Below are positions 12,639 through 28,619 of a DNA stretch of 64,000 nt, piece by piece. Made by a program: the position numbers and the translations under genes. The stretch lies in contig OY754468.1 in NCBI GenBank assembly GCA_963575645.1, positions 26,312,465 through 26,376,464 on the forward strand, in the 5' to 3' direction. The notes under the pieces were generated by a model. The model did no database searches. It was not told the origin of the DNA and was given only the letters and a program-made list of their open reading frames with translations. Position 1 is the first letter of the stretch. Each line of letters begins with the position of its first letter. The stretch comes from Xanthostigma xanthostigma. Its lineage: Eukaryota; Arthropoda; Insecta; Raphidioptera; Raphidiidae.

Positions 12639-15184
12639 CATTTTTGTAATGCTGAATATTGTGTGTATATTTAGAGATAGTGTTTTGCGTTAACAAAGAA
12701 AAAAATGAGCGCTAATATGTACCAAGCTGTTTTGTATTTCGACAAACTTTGTTCTTTTTGTGTTCGTAAAATACATAATATTTATCTAATTTATTAAAGC
12801 ACCAACTTTTCAAAACATGGGTCCATGATGCATAATATAATAGTGTACACGTGTAATCGGTGAAATCTGTTCGTAATCTCGATTTTGTGTTAATTGTTGA
12901 TTTAAACTACGATGTGCTTTTGTCACTATTGTGTATTGGGTAATACTTGACTATGAAGTGATAATAGGATTCATCTCGTTGAAATTGTATGATATTCAGT
13001 AATGCCGTGTGTGCACAGAAGAGATTTTTTGTGGATTTAATCTCAAATAAGAACATTAATATCTGATACGAACTTCTTGTACAGGACTAAAAATGTGCTA
13101 CGAACTAAAATGGAATGTGTAGACCAATGTTGCCACTTGCCAGTAATTCAAAGAAGTTTGCAAATAAATCTCCTGTTCTTTTTGATCGATAATTATCAAA
13201 AATAATGAAAAACTAATTTAAGTTTAGCAATGAGATGGACGACACCGTGGGTCCTGTATGGGTTCAAGTGCAGCATTTACTAAACATTTTTGATACAGTA
13301 GAATTCCGATAAGTTAGTTTAAGGGAAACGTCAAAAACTGAGCTAGAGTCTATAACGGGATATATATGCCTACATTTTTTTTTAATTAGTAATGTTTCAT
13401 TTATGTGCTAATTATTGTTCGTGTAATTTCCAAAGTGAGCTAGTTTTTAAAGTGCGAAGTTTATTTGTGTGATTAAGTGTGAAAAATGTCACTATAAGTA
13501 CAATAAACTTTTCGAGGCCTATCGAAAATGTTTTTTTTTTTTTTTAAATATCGAAAAAAACTACGTAGTACTTCGGGAAGGGATGGGGGTGTCTAAACAA
13601 AAGCCACAAGGGAAGGCTGATCAAAAAGTAGACTAAATAGAGTCATTTGACTTATAGAAGGCCTCCCAGAAGCAAATTCAGTTAAGATGAATTACCAATG
13701 GATACTAATTATGGAGGTCGCTAAGACACAATTTTAAGTTGGTGAGTGCCAAATGCTCAATTTTTCATTCAACTTAGATTCCGTGTTTTAAGTAATGGAA
13801 GTTTCAGCGCCCGAAGGCATGAAAACATAACTTTTTGAACTTACAGAAGTTGTTAGGATATCAAGGTTCTGCTGTACCTGTATTCAAGATGTTATATTTA
13901 AATTTTTTGTAACACAAATTCTAAAACGAATTTGTTTTTATAGTAAAATTAAAAGGTCTGTTAAAATATTTACTTTTGATAATTATCGACATGCTGCATT
14001 AAAGAAAGATTTCAATTTTTTGCATTAAAATATTAAATATGCCAAATAAATAATTCACAATGATTGTGGCAATTCTGTTATTACTTGCATGCTTTGAAGA
14101 ACACAGTAATTTACTTTCACACAATGAAACAAAAAAGTATCAATGACAATGGAAACATTTTTTTTTTCTAATGGGGGTATTTGCGTGGATTTTTTTGTGT
14201 GATATTAAGAGCAGTAAATTCTGAACCACAGGACACCTAAATCACTTCATTCTGATTTCAAATAAGTTAAAAAATTATTTTCAAATATTTATATAAGATG
14301 ACGTCATAATTTTATAAACGTCCGTTTATATTATCTACTAATCGAAAACCAAAGCAAACTATTAACATTGATTAAAATACCTTACTCAATGCTATTCACG
14401 AATTACACTGTTTTGTACCTATGTAAACTTAGTAAGCAACATAACTATGGAAACGCATTCAATACAAGATTGACGTCACAATGTTTTTGATCATATAATT
14501 TCTTTAGAAATGTACTCTTATTTTAATAAGTTATTGAACTTCAACGAACAATTCAATGTTTTTTCAGATTGAAGAGTTGTGTTCAACTTGAGGTATATTT
14601 TCGTGCTATGTAATAAAATAGTAAAAAAAATCATGCGACCAACCTATCATAAGTATATTTAAAATCAGTTGATATTTCACGAATCAGCACATTTTTCATT
14701 TCATTAAATTCAGTTCAGCATTTTGCGAGTAAAAGTTCGTACAAATATTTATTGTGAAATTAAAATTGTACTAAATAGTTAAATGGTATGGGTTGAAAGA
14801 TCTAGCTCTTGGAAAAAAAAATATTGGCTCAATTTTTGTTTAATTCATAGAAGCCAGTTTTTCACCTCAAAAATAAACCTCGTCTGATTAGTCCCCATTT
14901 TTTGTAACTTATTGTCTGTGCGATTGAAGTAAAATCTTAGAATACACGATAATTTATTGTGAGGTGGAAAAAATTGGCTGTTTAGAAGGTTGAATGTGAA
15001 CGTATTCTTACAGGTTTTGCTACCAGTAAAAGATTTGTAATTGACTGCATTTAAGTACATTAAATATAATTAGTAGTTTTCTTAATAATATTTGTTTTTG
15101 TTTTGTTTTTAACTGAAGTGGAGAATAAAAAAAACAAAAAAATGAGTGAAATAATGAACAATTAATTTAAATGTAGCTAAACAA

Positions 15185-15190
15185 TTTATT
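15185..15190 (-). terminator. Candidate poly(A) signal of JMJD7
   Basis: TTTATT on the plus strand reads AATAAA on the minus strand, about 110 bases downstream of the JMJD7 stop codon. Its position is typical for a short 3' UTR. Confidence 0.45.
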
Positions 15191-15297
15191 ATTTTATTTA
15201 CTTATTAAATAGTTGAATAAATGTGTTAAAATTTTAAAAGTATGTACATATGTACAATTAATATAAATAAAAAAGAAAAAAAATATATAAACCAGCA

Positions 15298-18638
<3,341 letters not shown>

Positions 18639-18699
18639 TTTTTTAATTTTTCATACAAATTAAAATGAACTTTAAAGCTTGAGGTTAGAGTAGCTTTTG

Positions 18700-18960
18700 A
18701 GAAATTTAAAGGCTATTTTTTCAAATAATTATTTACTAATTTTGGTGACATCAGTACAAGCATTGGCTAACGTATTATAAAGACTATTAACCAGGTAACG
18801 ACAAATTTTATATAGTAAACCTCTTACGTTTCATCCCCCTGGCCCACAAACTGAATGTTGTTTTGTGCTTCCACCTACATTATGGTTAAACTAAAAGTTC
18901 AGATATTCTTAAAGCTACCTCTATACTGATCCTAATTACTCGCTCAATGGTTTATAAATT
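18700..18960. other. JMJD7 upstream region
   Basis: The 60 bases before the JMJD7 start codon are AT-rich without an obvious TATA box at the usual place. The transcription start is not visible. The next 300 bases hold nothing I can name. Confidence 0.3.
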
Positions 18961-20029
18961 GTTAAAAGCCATCAATTTGTGTTTTTTTTTTGACGGATGT
19001 GATAATTTACAGTTTTCCGTGACGACAGTTCCCAGTTTGTTTCAAACCATAGAAACGCCACGTAAACAACGGCACTTAAATTTCTAAATAAATGTAAAAA
19101 ACCAAATATACCTAATTCAAAATTTTTGAATTTTCAAATTTGATTTTGAATAGTCGTGGTAACGTTTTTTTGGTCTGTTTCACAGTTTAATCAAAATCAT
19201 GGATACGAATTCATTTTAATAATTTAAGACAATTCATTATTCGTCAAAGATCTTTTCAACTTTAAGAATACTGACATATTAAAGGTAATCTGTAAAAACT
19301 TAACCCCTTTGAATTTCGTCTACAATTTTTACAGTTAACGTAACTGCACGAATTACTAACACAAGCCATTATTGAAAAATTCTCGGAAATAAGAAATAAT
19401 TTTTTGACACAATTTATAAACGTACCGACAGAATTTTTTCAAATCATACATAAGGCTGTTTATATTTTGAAACCATGAATACGAATTTAAAAAAAAATAG
19501 TCGAACATTCTCTTTATTATATTTCTTGACTGTAGATACCAAAAAAAAATATCATCTCTGAAAAATCTTTAAAAAAAAATTCAACTGTCAGGCCGTTAAA
19601 TAATTAATCATATATTTTTTCACCTACGGATTTTAACAAATTTATAACGTAATACAGGGTGCATTTTTCGTCCACTTTGGTTATGTATTCTACTCTACAA
19701 TAATTTGTGAATGACATATTATTTTGTAGCATCGAAGATCATGTCAATTATTTTATTATGGGAGAAGTACAGTGTCGGTATAAGCATCTAATTAATTAAG
19801 ATAATAAAAATAATTTAAAATGAAATACATAATCTTATTTCTTGAATTTATATTTTTGTTCGGATTTTTTTGACTCAACATCAGAACTTTGTTTAAAAAT
19901 AAAATTTTAATTAAAGTTATTCATTTACTTATGTCAAAAGAAAAATATTTAAAAGCCCAATAATAATGTCACCGCGGGATATTGTACAATACAGTCGAAT
20001 GACGTAAGAGGATCTTTGAAGAACAAATG

Positions 20030-20237
20030 TAATTATGATGCTTGTCACTAGAGGACCAAATTGCCTGCACAATTCACTACGGAAAACATATGTAGTTATG
20101 ATGCTAGTCACCAGACGGCCGAACCATTATCAGCACAATTCAGTACGGAAACTCTACATATTCTACACTCGCAGATTAAAAAAATTTAGCTTATGATGCT
20201 CGTCAATAGGTGGCCACCTAGCGGCGAGCATCATAAG
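20030..20237. repeat. Three degenerate repeats ending in a hairpin
   Basis: TATGATGCT-n-GTCA followed by AG-n-n-GGCC occurs at about 20034, 20098 and 20193. The last copy forms a hairpin with its mirror, CTTATGATGCTCGTC against GGCGAGCATCATAAG (20190-20237). Confidence 0.6.
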
Positions 20238-20717
20238 TGGTCTTATTTTGGTTAACTAGGATATTTATCTTCCTATAATACGTTTATCTATGGTACAAGG
20301 CTTTAAGTTTGGTATGAAATATAACAAGATAATTTACTGCAATTAATGTCATTTTTCGTCAAAAAAAATCTGTGGCTAGCGGATTTAAGGAAAAGTCATG
20401 GATTCAAACCTGACACTTTAAAGTGAAATTGGGAAATAGAATGATGTAAATTTAAAAGCTTTATTTTTTCTATTTAAAATTTTTTTAAATATAAAACTAA
20501 AAGATAATAAACGATTCTCAAACACAGAGTATTAAGAATAAAAGAAAATATAAAATATATGAAAATCTAAAGAACATGATTTTTTTCTTTATATCTATGG
20601 ATTATACTATGGATAGAAAGAAAGTGAGTGATAGTGCTGCCAACGTGAAGCTACTGACAGTCAGTAATCTAACCTAAAATCGTATTGTTTGAAGTAACAA
20701 TTTTAACAAACGGAGCA

Positions 20718-20723
20718 CACGTG
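20718..20723. promoter_or_regulatory. CACGTG E-box in the HEATR1 5' region
   Basis: This perfect palindromic E-box lies in the HEATR1 first exon or core promoter, with a second copy at 20950-20955 in the first intron. CACGTG is the Myc/Max site enriched at ribosome-biogenesis genes in animals, which fits the HEATR1 role. Binding is inferred. Confidence 0.4.
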
Positions 20724-20736
20724 CGTGGTGTTTATT

Positions 20737-20787
20737 ATGTCTGATTTATCTAGTGAAAATGTAATAGATCCTTCATTTGTGTGTTAA
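20737..20787 (+). promoter_or_regulatory. Upstream ORF in the HEATR1 leader
   Basis: An ATG opens 16 codons (MSDLSSENVIDPSFVC) and closes with TAA, 23 bases before the probable donor (GCG/GTGAGT at 20810/20811). If the first exon spans this point, ribosomes meet this frame before the HEATR1 start. Leader transcription start is not mapped. Confidence 0.45.
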
Positions 20788-20987
20788 TAAATCGTTATCT
20801 CAATAAAGCGGTGAGTACTTTACATTATGGACATATATAAATCTTATAACATAAACATGAGACATTTTGTAACTATTAAAATACTTATTTAGAGACAACG
20901 ATGATACAAAAAAAAGAAATGGTTATGATTTTAAATTTGACATTCAGTTCACGTGTGTAATAAATCTTGTTTTATTTTTTAGAGAAG

Positions 20988-23900
20988 ATGAGTACTTCAC
21001 TTTTAGAACAACTTAAGGAGCTTCGAGTGCCACAAACTTTACAACTCTCGTTGGATAAAAAGCGGCCATCGTTACTTTTTGATCCCAAAGAAGCTGCAAA
21101 TTTAAACCGAAGAACTGTCTATGAAATTGGAAGAAGCGGTTTTGATGAACTTTTGAAAGTAAACGACAGATTCCAAGAATTTAATTCGACACTGTTTCAT
21201 TCTTCTTCGATCAATGTCGAACGTTCAATGCTATCATCCGCAGAAAATGATGAACTTAATAAAACTATTAATAAATTTCTGCTAACACTTTCGCCATATT
21301 TTATGTTGAAATCGTCACACAAAGCTCTGGAATGGCTAATACATAGATTTCATATAAACGAATATAATCGAGATGACATTCTTATGTTAATTCTTCCCTA
21401 CCATGAAACGAACATATTTGCACGTTTTCTGCAAATAGTACGCGTTAAAGGTTCAACAAATAAATGGAGATGGTTATATCGCCTTCAAAAGCCTGGAATC
21501 GTTTTGGCTAAATCAATTCTAATTAATCACTGCGCTAGCGATGTATCATTTCTACAGTTTGTCTGTAAGATGACGCTTGCAATAACCCAGCTATATGAGG
21601 ATGAAGCTAAACTGTTGAAAGTGTTATATGCATTTTATTGTATGACAGTTTTGGGAGCACTAAACATATCCAAAACGGTTACCGAACAACAAGTAAACCA
21701 ATTGTTACCTTCTGTATTGAAAGGCCTTTCGTCAGAATGCGAAGACTTTAAAGCTAGTGCATGTATGATTACAGCACAAATGATCGTTAAAACAAAATTA
21801 TCGATTAAAGTCCTTGAAAAACTCATCCACAAAATTGTATCGAATAGCGAAGTGTTGAATACCGAAGGAATTATGTTATTAGTTCTTATATACCAGAGTC
21901 ATTTACCAGATTTCAATACCGTTCCATCGAAAACTTTAAACAAAATAATTCAAATGGATGATTTTCCAGTTATGCTTGTTAGAGTTGCAATGACAAAAAC
22001 AAGGATTGCACCTTTCCTTCTGACGCTATTTTCTGAATTATTAAATATGATTCAAACTTGTGAAGAAATAGAGAGTGCAAAGAAATTCGTTGAAAATTTG
22101 TTGACTGAAATTCAACTCGATAAACGTACAGCATGCTTGTTAATTCGGTGAGTAAAGTTTTTTGTTTGTTAATAATTTAAGAACTATTTTTTGACGTGAT
22201 AACGTCTTATAAATTGATGAAACACCGGCTGCATGCACGAAAAAGTGTAACGTTCTGAAAAAGTGTCCGTTCCGCCTGAGCGTGCAAGCGAGAGCGCGAT
22301 ATAAGCGATAGAGGCACGATCTGCCCAAGTTTGACAGCTACTAAAATTTATTTATTAAAGATCACAAGACACAAACTTCCAATAGACTGCCACAGTTCGC
22401 TCGTATATATACTTACAGGGAGTGAAAAATCCACACCACCCTACCGTCCATTTATTAAAACTGCGTGTATTTTGAAAACGGTTCATTATATTTAAAAACC
22501 GTTTATACAGTTGGTTAGAACTCTAATTTTACTATTTAAATATGTAAAAATAAATGTTTGGAAACGTATACGTATAATGTGAAAAATAAAAAAAGTTATT
22601 TTCCAACACTTTACGAGTATGGTGTGTATAGAAATACCTATAATAACTGTAATTGATTTCCTTAATAATTTTTAATGTTTCTTTATGACGTTATCACGTA
22701 AAACTATCGTCCGTAAACCGACTTTACAGACAACCAATTTTTTTTATATTATTACAGTATTCTATTGTTAAGTCAATACTTCCAACCCTTCTCTTCGATA
22801 ATTTGATGTTTTCAACATACTCGATAAGTCCCTGCTCCTGCACAGCGTTCCTTCTTGCTATATATAACTTGTGACTGTCGGTTAGTATTCAATGCATCTC
22901 TGATTATCATTATATTGCTGTTTTAGGTTATCAATTGAAAACTACAAAATTGGTATTGAAAACAACCAGCCTGACGATTCTACTGAAATTGTGCAGATCT
23001 GCTTGGACGATGAAGACATTCGCATATGGTACTCCAGTTTCATGAAACGTCTTGAAACAAAATATCCTGAAGCGTTCGATGAGGTTATTTCGCAAGTAAT
23101 GAAGTCTGATGATTTTAATAATCCCCAAAAGGCAGCTATACGTGTACTCCTTAATTTTGTTCCATCTATGATTTATAAAATAGGTGGTACGGATTTGTTT
23201 CAAAAACTTAATCACCCAAATGATCATATCAGAGCTGAAGCAGTTAAGTTTATTATTGAGAATCCAAATTCTTTAAAGGGTAAAAATTTTGAATACCTTA
23301 AAGAATCATTGTTAGACAGATTAAACGATGACAGTCCCATTGTGGTAGAACAATTTTTTCAACGAGATGTTGATATCTTTGATCTGTTTGATCAAAACGT
23401 ATTAGTACACACTTTGACTAATTTACTTAAAAAATGTTTCAAAAAGAAATCAGAATGGGGAGGTTTAATGGGCAAACTTATATTATTGTTTACTAATAGA
23501 GCTCCTTTTGATGTTAAAAACTTATCTATAATTTTCCCTTTTATAATATCAGGAGATGCTAATATCGTTTCAGGAATTGTAAAGAGTAAATTTGGTAACA
23601 GCTCATTAATTTTTAGAAACCTAAGAAAAATTTCAAACGACTTAAGTCTTAATAGAAAAAATGAACGTATCGGCGCTGCTTTTTGTGAAAGTATGTTTAG
23701 CAAAGATTGCTTAAGCGAAGTAAATAACCTTGTTGATTCGCTCGATAGTATTCCGGATACTGATAAAGATACGTTATATAAGTATTTTGGTATTGTTCTA
23801 TCAATAGCTTCGTTATCGGCGAAGAATTCCCCAGAAAGAAATTTAATTATTTTCAATCGGGTTGTGCGTTACATTGAAACATCGTGTGTGTATTTAGTTG

Positions 23901-26900
23901 AAAGCGTACAATCAACGAATGTAAATCAGTGCATGGATCTCATCAGGGCATGCGTTCCGTCTGTATTTGAAGATAAAATTCCATTGCAAATATTTTTATA
24001 TTTTATTAGTTCTTTAATCGAGCGCACTCACATTGAAAATCGCGATACACAGTGGTTAGATTTAGTTAACCCAAATCCATCAACTAAATTTTTAGTTCGC
24101 GTTTATGAAATTTTATTATTTGGTTGTTGTTTAGATGATGGCAAAATGAAAAGTTTATACAGTCATAGATTGAATTTATTTTTAACGAGATTTTTTCCAA
24201 CGTTTCGGCTACGTATTGAATTTTTAAGTAACTTAATCACTTTTTCCAATTTGGAAAACAGTTCCGATAATGAACAGCGTTTTACTTTAAATCCAGAGCT
24301 GTTGTTATGTACTATTCGTATAATAAATTCTTTACTAAATCAGTCAAATGAACCTTGGAGTTGGCTTCTCGACTTTGAGCCAAACTGCTGCGTACCGATT
24401 TTACTTATATCGTTGACAAATCCACTGGCGGCCATACGCAGGGCTGCGATGTCGACTATTGAAACGGTCGTCGGATCAATTACATCCAGATGGAAATCAG
24501 ATTCATATTTTCATTTGTTGGACGCTGTCGCAAAAAGAAAACATGAAATACTACTTGACAGTGAGCAATTACCTTTAATATTATACTTATTGACATTGAA
24601 AAAGACAGTTCAGAGAGCTAAGCTAAAAGCAAATCTCTTGATAAATTCTTTGAATAACATGATTGATTTAGTTTGCGATAATTCAGTTCCATTACATATT
24701 AAGGCGGGGCTCCTAAACTTATTAGCTCAAATCAATTCGCCAGTAATATTAACAAAAATGTCTTCAATCGCTTTGGGATTACTCGAAAAATCATCGCAAA
24801 TGACAGCCAACAGTTGTATGACATTATACGAATCAAAAATATTATGTAACATTTTTAATCGTATAAATATATCGACATTACATAAAATCAATGGCACGTC
24901 AATGATATGGAAAATGATAAAATCGGGATGTAAACAACATCGTGTTTTTATTTTATCTGAAAATTTTGTATATGTTTGCCCAGCCGTTATTTTATTCAAT
25001 ACAATTGATAAACAGATATTTGAGATGTTTCCTGATGATCTCCAAACGGAATTTATTGAAATTTTAATTGAAATAAGTACAGATTCAGAGAATTCGGACA
25101 TTACGAGCTCAGCTTTCAAATTTATTAAGCGGATCGAATTAAATTGTAAATCGCTATTGGATGTTTTGGATAAAATGGCTAAAGTTAGAGATTTATCTGA
25201 AGAAGTGTCTGGAACGAAACGCAGATCACGTCGTATATTAGCGCCTTCGTTAAAAACGATTGACACGCCCGAATGGAAATGTGGTATCACAGCGTTGGAA
25301 TTCATTCAGAATAAAAAGAAGTTGAGAAATATTAATGCAATCTTACCGGTTCTTTTTAGTATACTGAAAAAATGTTTAGAATTTGAGGAACAAGGAGTGC
25401 TGGAGTATGCAAAACAGTTGGTACTATCTTGTATTTTGAATTGTTGTGAGAAGTTATCACTTACTGGCGATAAATGGGAAGATGCCGATAAGATATCTCA
25501 TGCTTTTAACATAGAGTTAGTTGTACAGTGCATACAAATGACCCATAACCCCCAGACGCATCATCACGCTCTCTTAGTTTTGGCGCAGACAGCTAGTATG
25601 ATACCCGATCAAGTGTTGCATCACATAATGGCGATATTTACGTTCATGGGTTCGTCGGTACTGAGACACGATGACGCGTACAGTTTCCAAATTATCAGTA
25701 GAATTATAGACACGATCGTACCGGTTTTGTTAGATGTAAATAAAGACGACGATCAAGACGAAGAAGAAAACATAGATGGAGTTACGCCCATTCTAAGAGT
25801 TTTTGTCGATGTATTGTTGCACGTACCTGTTCACAGAAGATTGCCTCTGTTTAAGAAACTTCTTGAAAAACTGGACGCGCGTAATTATCTATGGGTGTTT
25901 TTGGCGCTGGTGTTTGAATCGCACGTTGTTCACGGCAATGAAAAACAACCTACCGATAATGAATTACCAGCCCGTCTCGAAGTTGCCAAAAATTTATGTT
26001 GCCTCTTTAGTCCTTCGATAATACTTCATAGTTGCGTAAAATTAGTACATTATCTCAGGGAACTACCGGCTGAGAAAAAAGAACAAGACGTTTCGATGGA
26101 AGTCGACGGTGCAAAAAAATCACCGCTTTTCGATATTCAACAACATACTCACAAACAGTTCAAACACTACAAATATACGATGGTAACATTTTTGTCAAAA
26201 CTTTTGTCTAATCCTCAGTTTGTACGTTTTGTTGCGCTTCTTAACGATGAAGAAACAGTGCAAATGGAACCGTTGTATAAATCGATGATCATCAATACTT
26301 TATCATACATTCAATCGGTATCGAAATGTGCTGACCAATATTCTGATAAACCACAAGGAAAATACTGGAAAGTGATGTTGCATCACGTTTACGATCTTTT
26401 GGATAGTGTTAACATGTTATTGTCGAACGAAATGTTTCTCTTGGTAATTCGGGGATTGATGAAGAATAATACCCCATCGGTGCGGCGAAAAGCGATGGAA
26501 TTATTAAACACGCGGCTGCAGAGGCACGACGACTTCTTCAAAGAGATGAATATGGAAAATTTTGATGAACTGATTCAACTTTTGCTCGGTGTCATAGAAA
26601 CGATAAAAGACGATAATGATTCAATTGAAGTAGAAAATGAATTAAATCAACAAACTGCTTTGATATCGATCAAACTATTAGCTAAGCTTCTAGCGCCCGA
26701 TAATCCTGATAAATTCAAACCTATACTAGAAACCGTGACAAGCGTATTGAAATTAAAGAAAAAAACTGACGGAAATGTGCTCGCTTCGCTAATGCTGTGC
26801 CTAGCGGAATTGTGCAGTAGTTTGAAGGTTCATTCGTTGTATTATTATGGTGGTTTTATGCCTGTGCTACTAAAAATACTGACTACTCAGAGAAACAAAC

Positions 26901-28093
26901 TAACGCCCGATGTTACTGTTCTGAGCGCTGTCACGACCGTTTTGAAAATTGTGGAAACATTGCCGCATTTTCTCAAGCAATATTTAGAAAAATTGCTGTA
27001 TGAAACTTCTTTAATGTGCGAGAAATGGGAACACGATGCAGAAAATCAAAAAGTCGCGCCCGTTATGCAGAAACTCAAATATATAAGGCAAAAAATTGCT
27101 TTATTAGTTCCACTGAGAGTTTTAATTTCCTCAGTTGGTCAGTGCTATAGAAAACTATTGTCTGAAGAGAAGTACGAGGCTGTTGGTAGTTTGATGAATT
27201 TATTAGCCGAAAGTATAAAAAATTTGCAAAACGCGGACTTGACATCTACTTTGCCCGATTTAACTGATTTCTTTTTGATGGCATTACAGTTTAGAGCCGA
27301 TTATTCAGACAAAAATGTTTCACAGCAACAAATAGCTATCGTTGAAGAACATATTGTAGCTGCTTTTATAGCACTTGTGTTAAAATTGTCAGAATCATTG
27401 TTTAGACCAATTTATTATAAAATTTTCGATTGGGCTGCTAGAAATGTAACACAAAAAGACAGGGCTATTACTTTCTATAAGGTGTCGAGTGGTATAGCGG
27501 ATGCTTTAAAAGGGTTATTTGTTCTTTTCGCTGCACATTTCATAAACCATTCAGCAAACTTGTTAGATTCATGTAATAAAATCAAAAGTGAAACGTTGTA
27601 TTTCGAAAGTGAGGAAAAGTGCATTTATTTAGTTGAATATATCATGCAAACTTTGAATTCGGTATTTTTATATGAAACCAGAAATTTCATTAATAGGGAA
27701 CGATTCAATACTCTATTTATGCCTATTGTCGACCAATTAGAAAACACTTTGGGCGGAATATCGATGCTCAAAGAAAGAGCCGAGAATTTAATAATACCCT
27801 GCATAACACATTTTGCGGTAGCCACGGCAGACGACGCGTTGTGGAAACAATTAAACTATCAGATATTGCTTAAAACGAGACACAGTGAACCTGAAATTAG
27901 GTTGTTGAGTTTGAAGTGTTTGTGCGAAGTCGCCAAAAAGCTGGGCGAAGACTTTTTACCACTTTTACCTGAAGTCATACCATTCCTTGCTGAATTGCTA
28001 GAGGACGATGCTGACGTTATTTCAAAATATTGCCAAAAAGTCGTACAGGAACTTGAGAAAGTTCTTGGTGAACCTCTGCAAAAATATTTTTAG
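20988..28093 (+). CDS. HEATR1: HEAT repeat-containing protein 1 / UTP10, complete
   Basis: Two coding exons, 20988-22147 and 22927-28093, join in phase to 2108 residues (human HEATR1 is about 2144). A non-coding first exon ends at 20810 and the acceptor is at 20982. HEATR1/UTP10 is a HEAT-repeat scaffold of the t-UTP (UtpA) part of the small-subunit processome in the nucleolus, needed for rDNA transcription and early 18S processing; the Drosophila counterpart is l(2)k09022. The N-terminus keeps MSTSLLEQLKEL, LLFDPKEAA, ALEWLIHRFHINEYN and ILPYHET. The body is alpha-helical repeat sequence with an acidic patch (DDDQDEEEN). The C-terminal BP28CT-like end keeps LLKTRHSEPEIRLLSLKCL, LPEVIPFLAELLEDDAD and VLGEPLQKYF. 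The second exon is 5.2 kb uninterrupted. The single coding intron holds a repeat element. Confidence 0.97.
22189..22746 (+). mobile_element. GTGATAACGT-ended element, copy A (HEATR1 intron)
   Basis: It begins TTTGACGTGATAACGTC and ends with ACGTTATCACGTAAAAC followed by CGACTTTACAGACAACC. Related copies lie at 50272-50950, 52422-52618 and 52771-53370. There is no open frame of note. Ends share the inverted core ACGTGATAACGT, so this is a MITE family; this copy is diverged from the others in the middle. Confidence 0.8.
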
Positions 28094-28113
28094 GTTAAAC
28101 AAACAAAAAAAAA

Positions 28114-28163
28114 AAAAAAAAAAACGCTAATAATACAATAGTATTATTAGCGTTTTTTTTTTG
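28114..28163. other. Perfect 23 bp hairpin after the HEATR1 stop
   Basis: A run of A, then CGCTAATAATAC, pairs perfectly with GTATTATTAGCG and a run of T; the loop is AATA. It starts 20 bases after the stop codon, in the 3' UTR. It could be a tiny palindromic insertion or a structured 3' UTR element. Confidence 0.7.
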
Positions 28164-28220
28164 GCTTAAAATATGAAATTTTGATTTGATAGGAACACTG
28201 AAAAATATTGATGAACGAGA

Positions 28221-28226
28221 AATAAA
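28221..28226 (+). terminator. Candidate poly(A) signal of HEATR1
   Basis: AATAAA is 128 bases after the stop codon and just beyond the 3' UTR hairpin. It is the first canonical hexamer after the gene. Confidence 0.5.
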
Positions 28227-28619
28227 ATATTTTAAATATTGACTATTTATAATGTACATTAAATAATATGTTAATTGTAAAATAAAAATTTATATTGTCT
28301 ACTTAAATATTGTAAGTAACTACCTAATTAAATTAAAAAAAGATAAAGTACAGCAGAGCTCCGATTATTTGACATATTGCTTGTTCGTCTCTGCGTTCGC
28401 AATATTATTCAATTGTAAGCCATGTGTGTAATTTATTAATCTCAGCTTTGTTAGATGATCGGAACCTTACTGTCGAACGCATTTAGATATACTTATTTTT
28501 TTTTTCAGAAAATGTTAAATTTTGATTTCGTTGTACAACACTTTGTTAAAATAAATATGAATCATAATAAGTATTGAGAGTAAAATAAATATTATACTAC
28601 CTCTCAAAGCAATCTTTCT

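Larger units (their letters stand above)
11579..15297. other. Convergent intergenic region TM9SF4-JMJD7
   Basis: It contains the 3' UTRs of both convergent genes and two nested MITEs at 12042-12638. The remainder is AT-rich without a credible coding frame. Confidence 0.6.
18639..20699. other. Divergent intergenic region JMJD7-HEATR1
   Basis: It carries the promoters of both genes. It is AT-rich with no credible coding frame. A small cluster of degenerate repeats and a hairpin lie at 20030-20237. Confidence 0.6.

Noticed and set aside
14565-14600. Acceptor-like TTTTTTCAGATTGAAGAG resembling the mib1 exon start at 51-63
   Set aside because: The similarity ends after a few codons (stop follows quickly); no RING sequence continues.
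24727-25305. 192-codon minus-strand frame
   Set aside because: Shadow of the HEATR1 coding exon, with no independent support.
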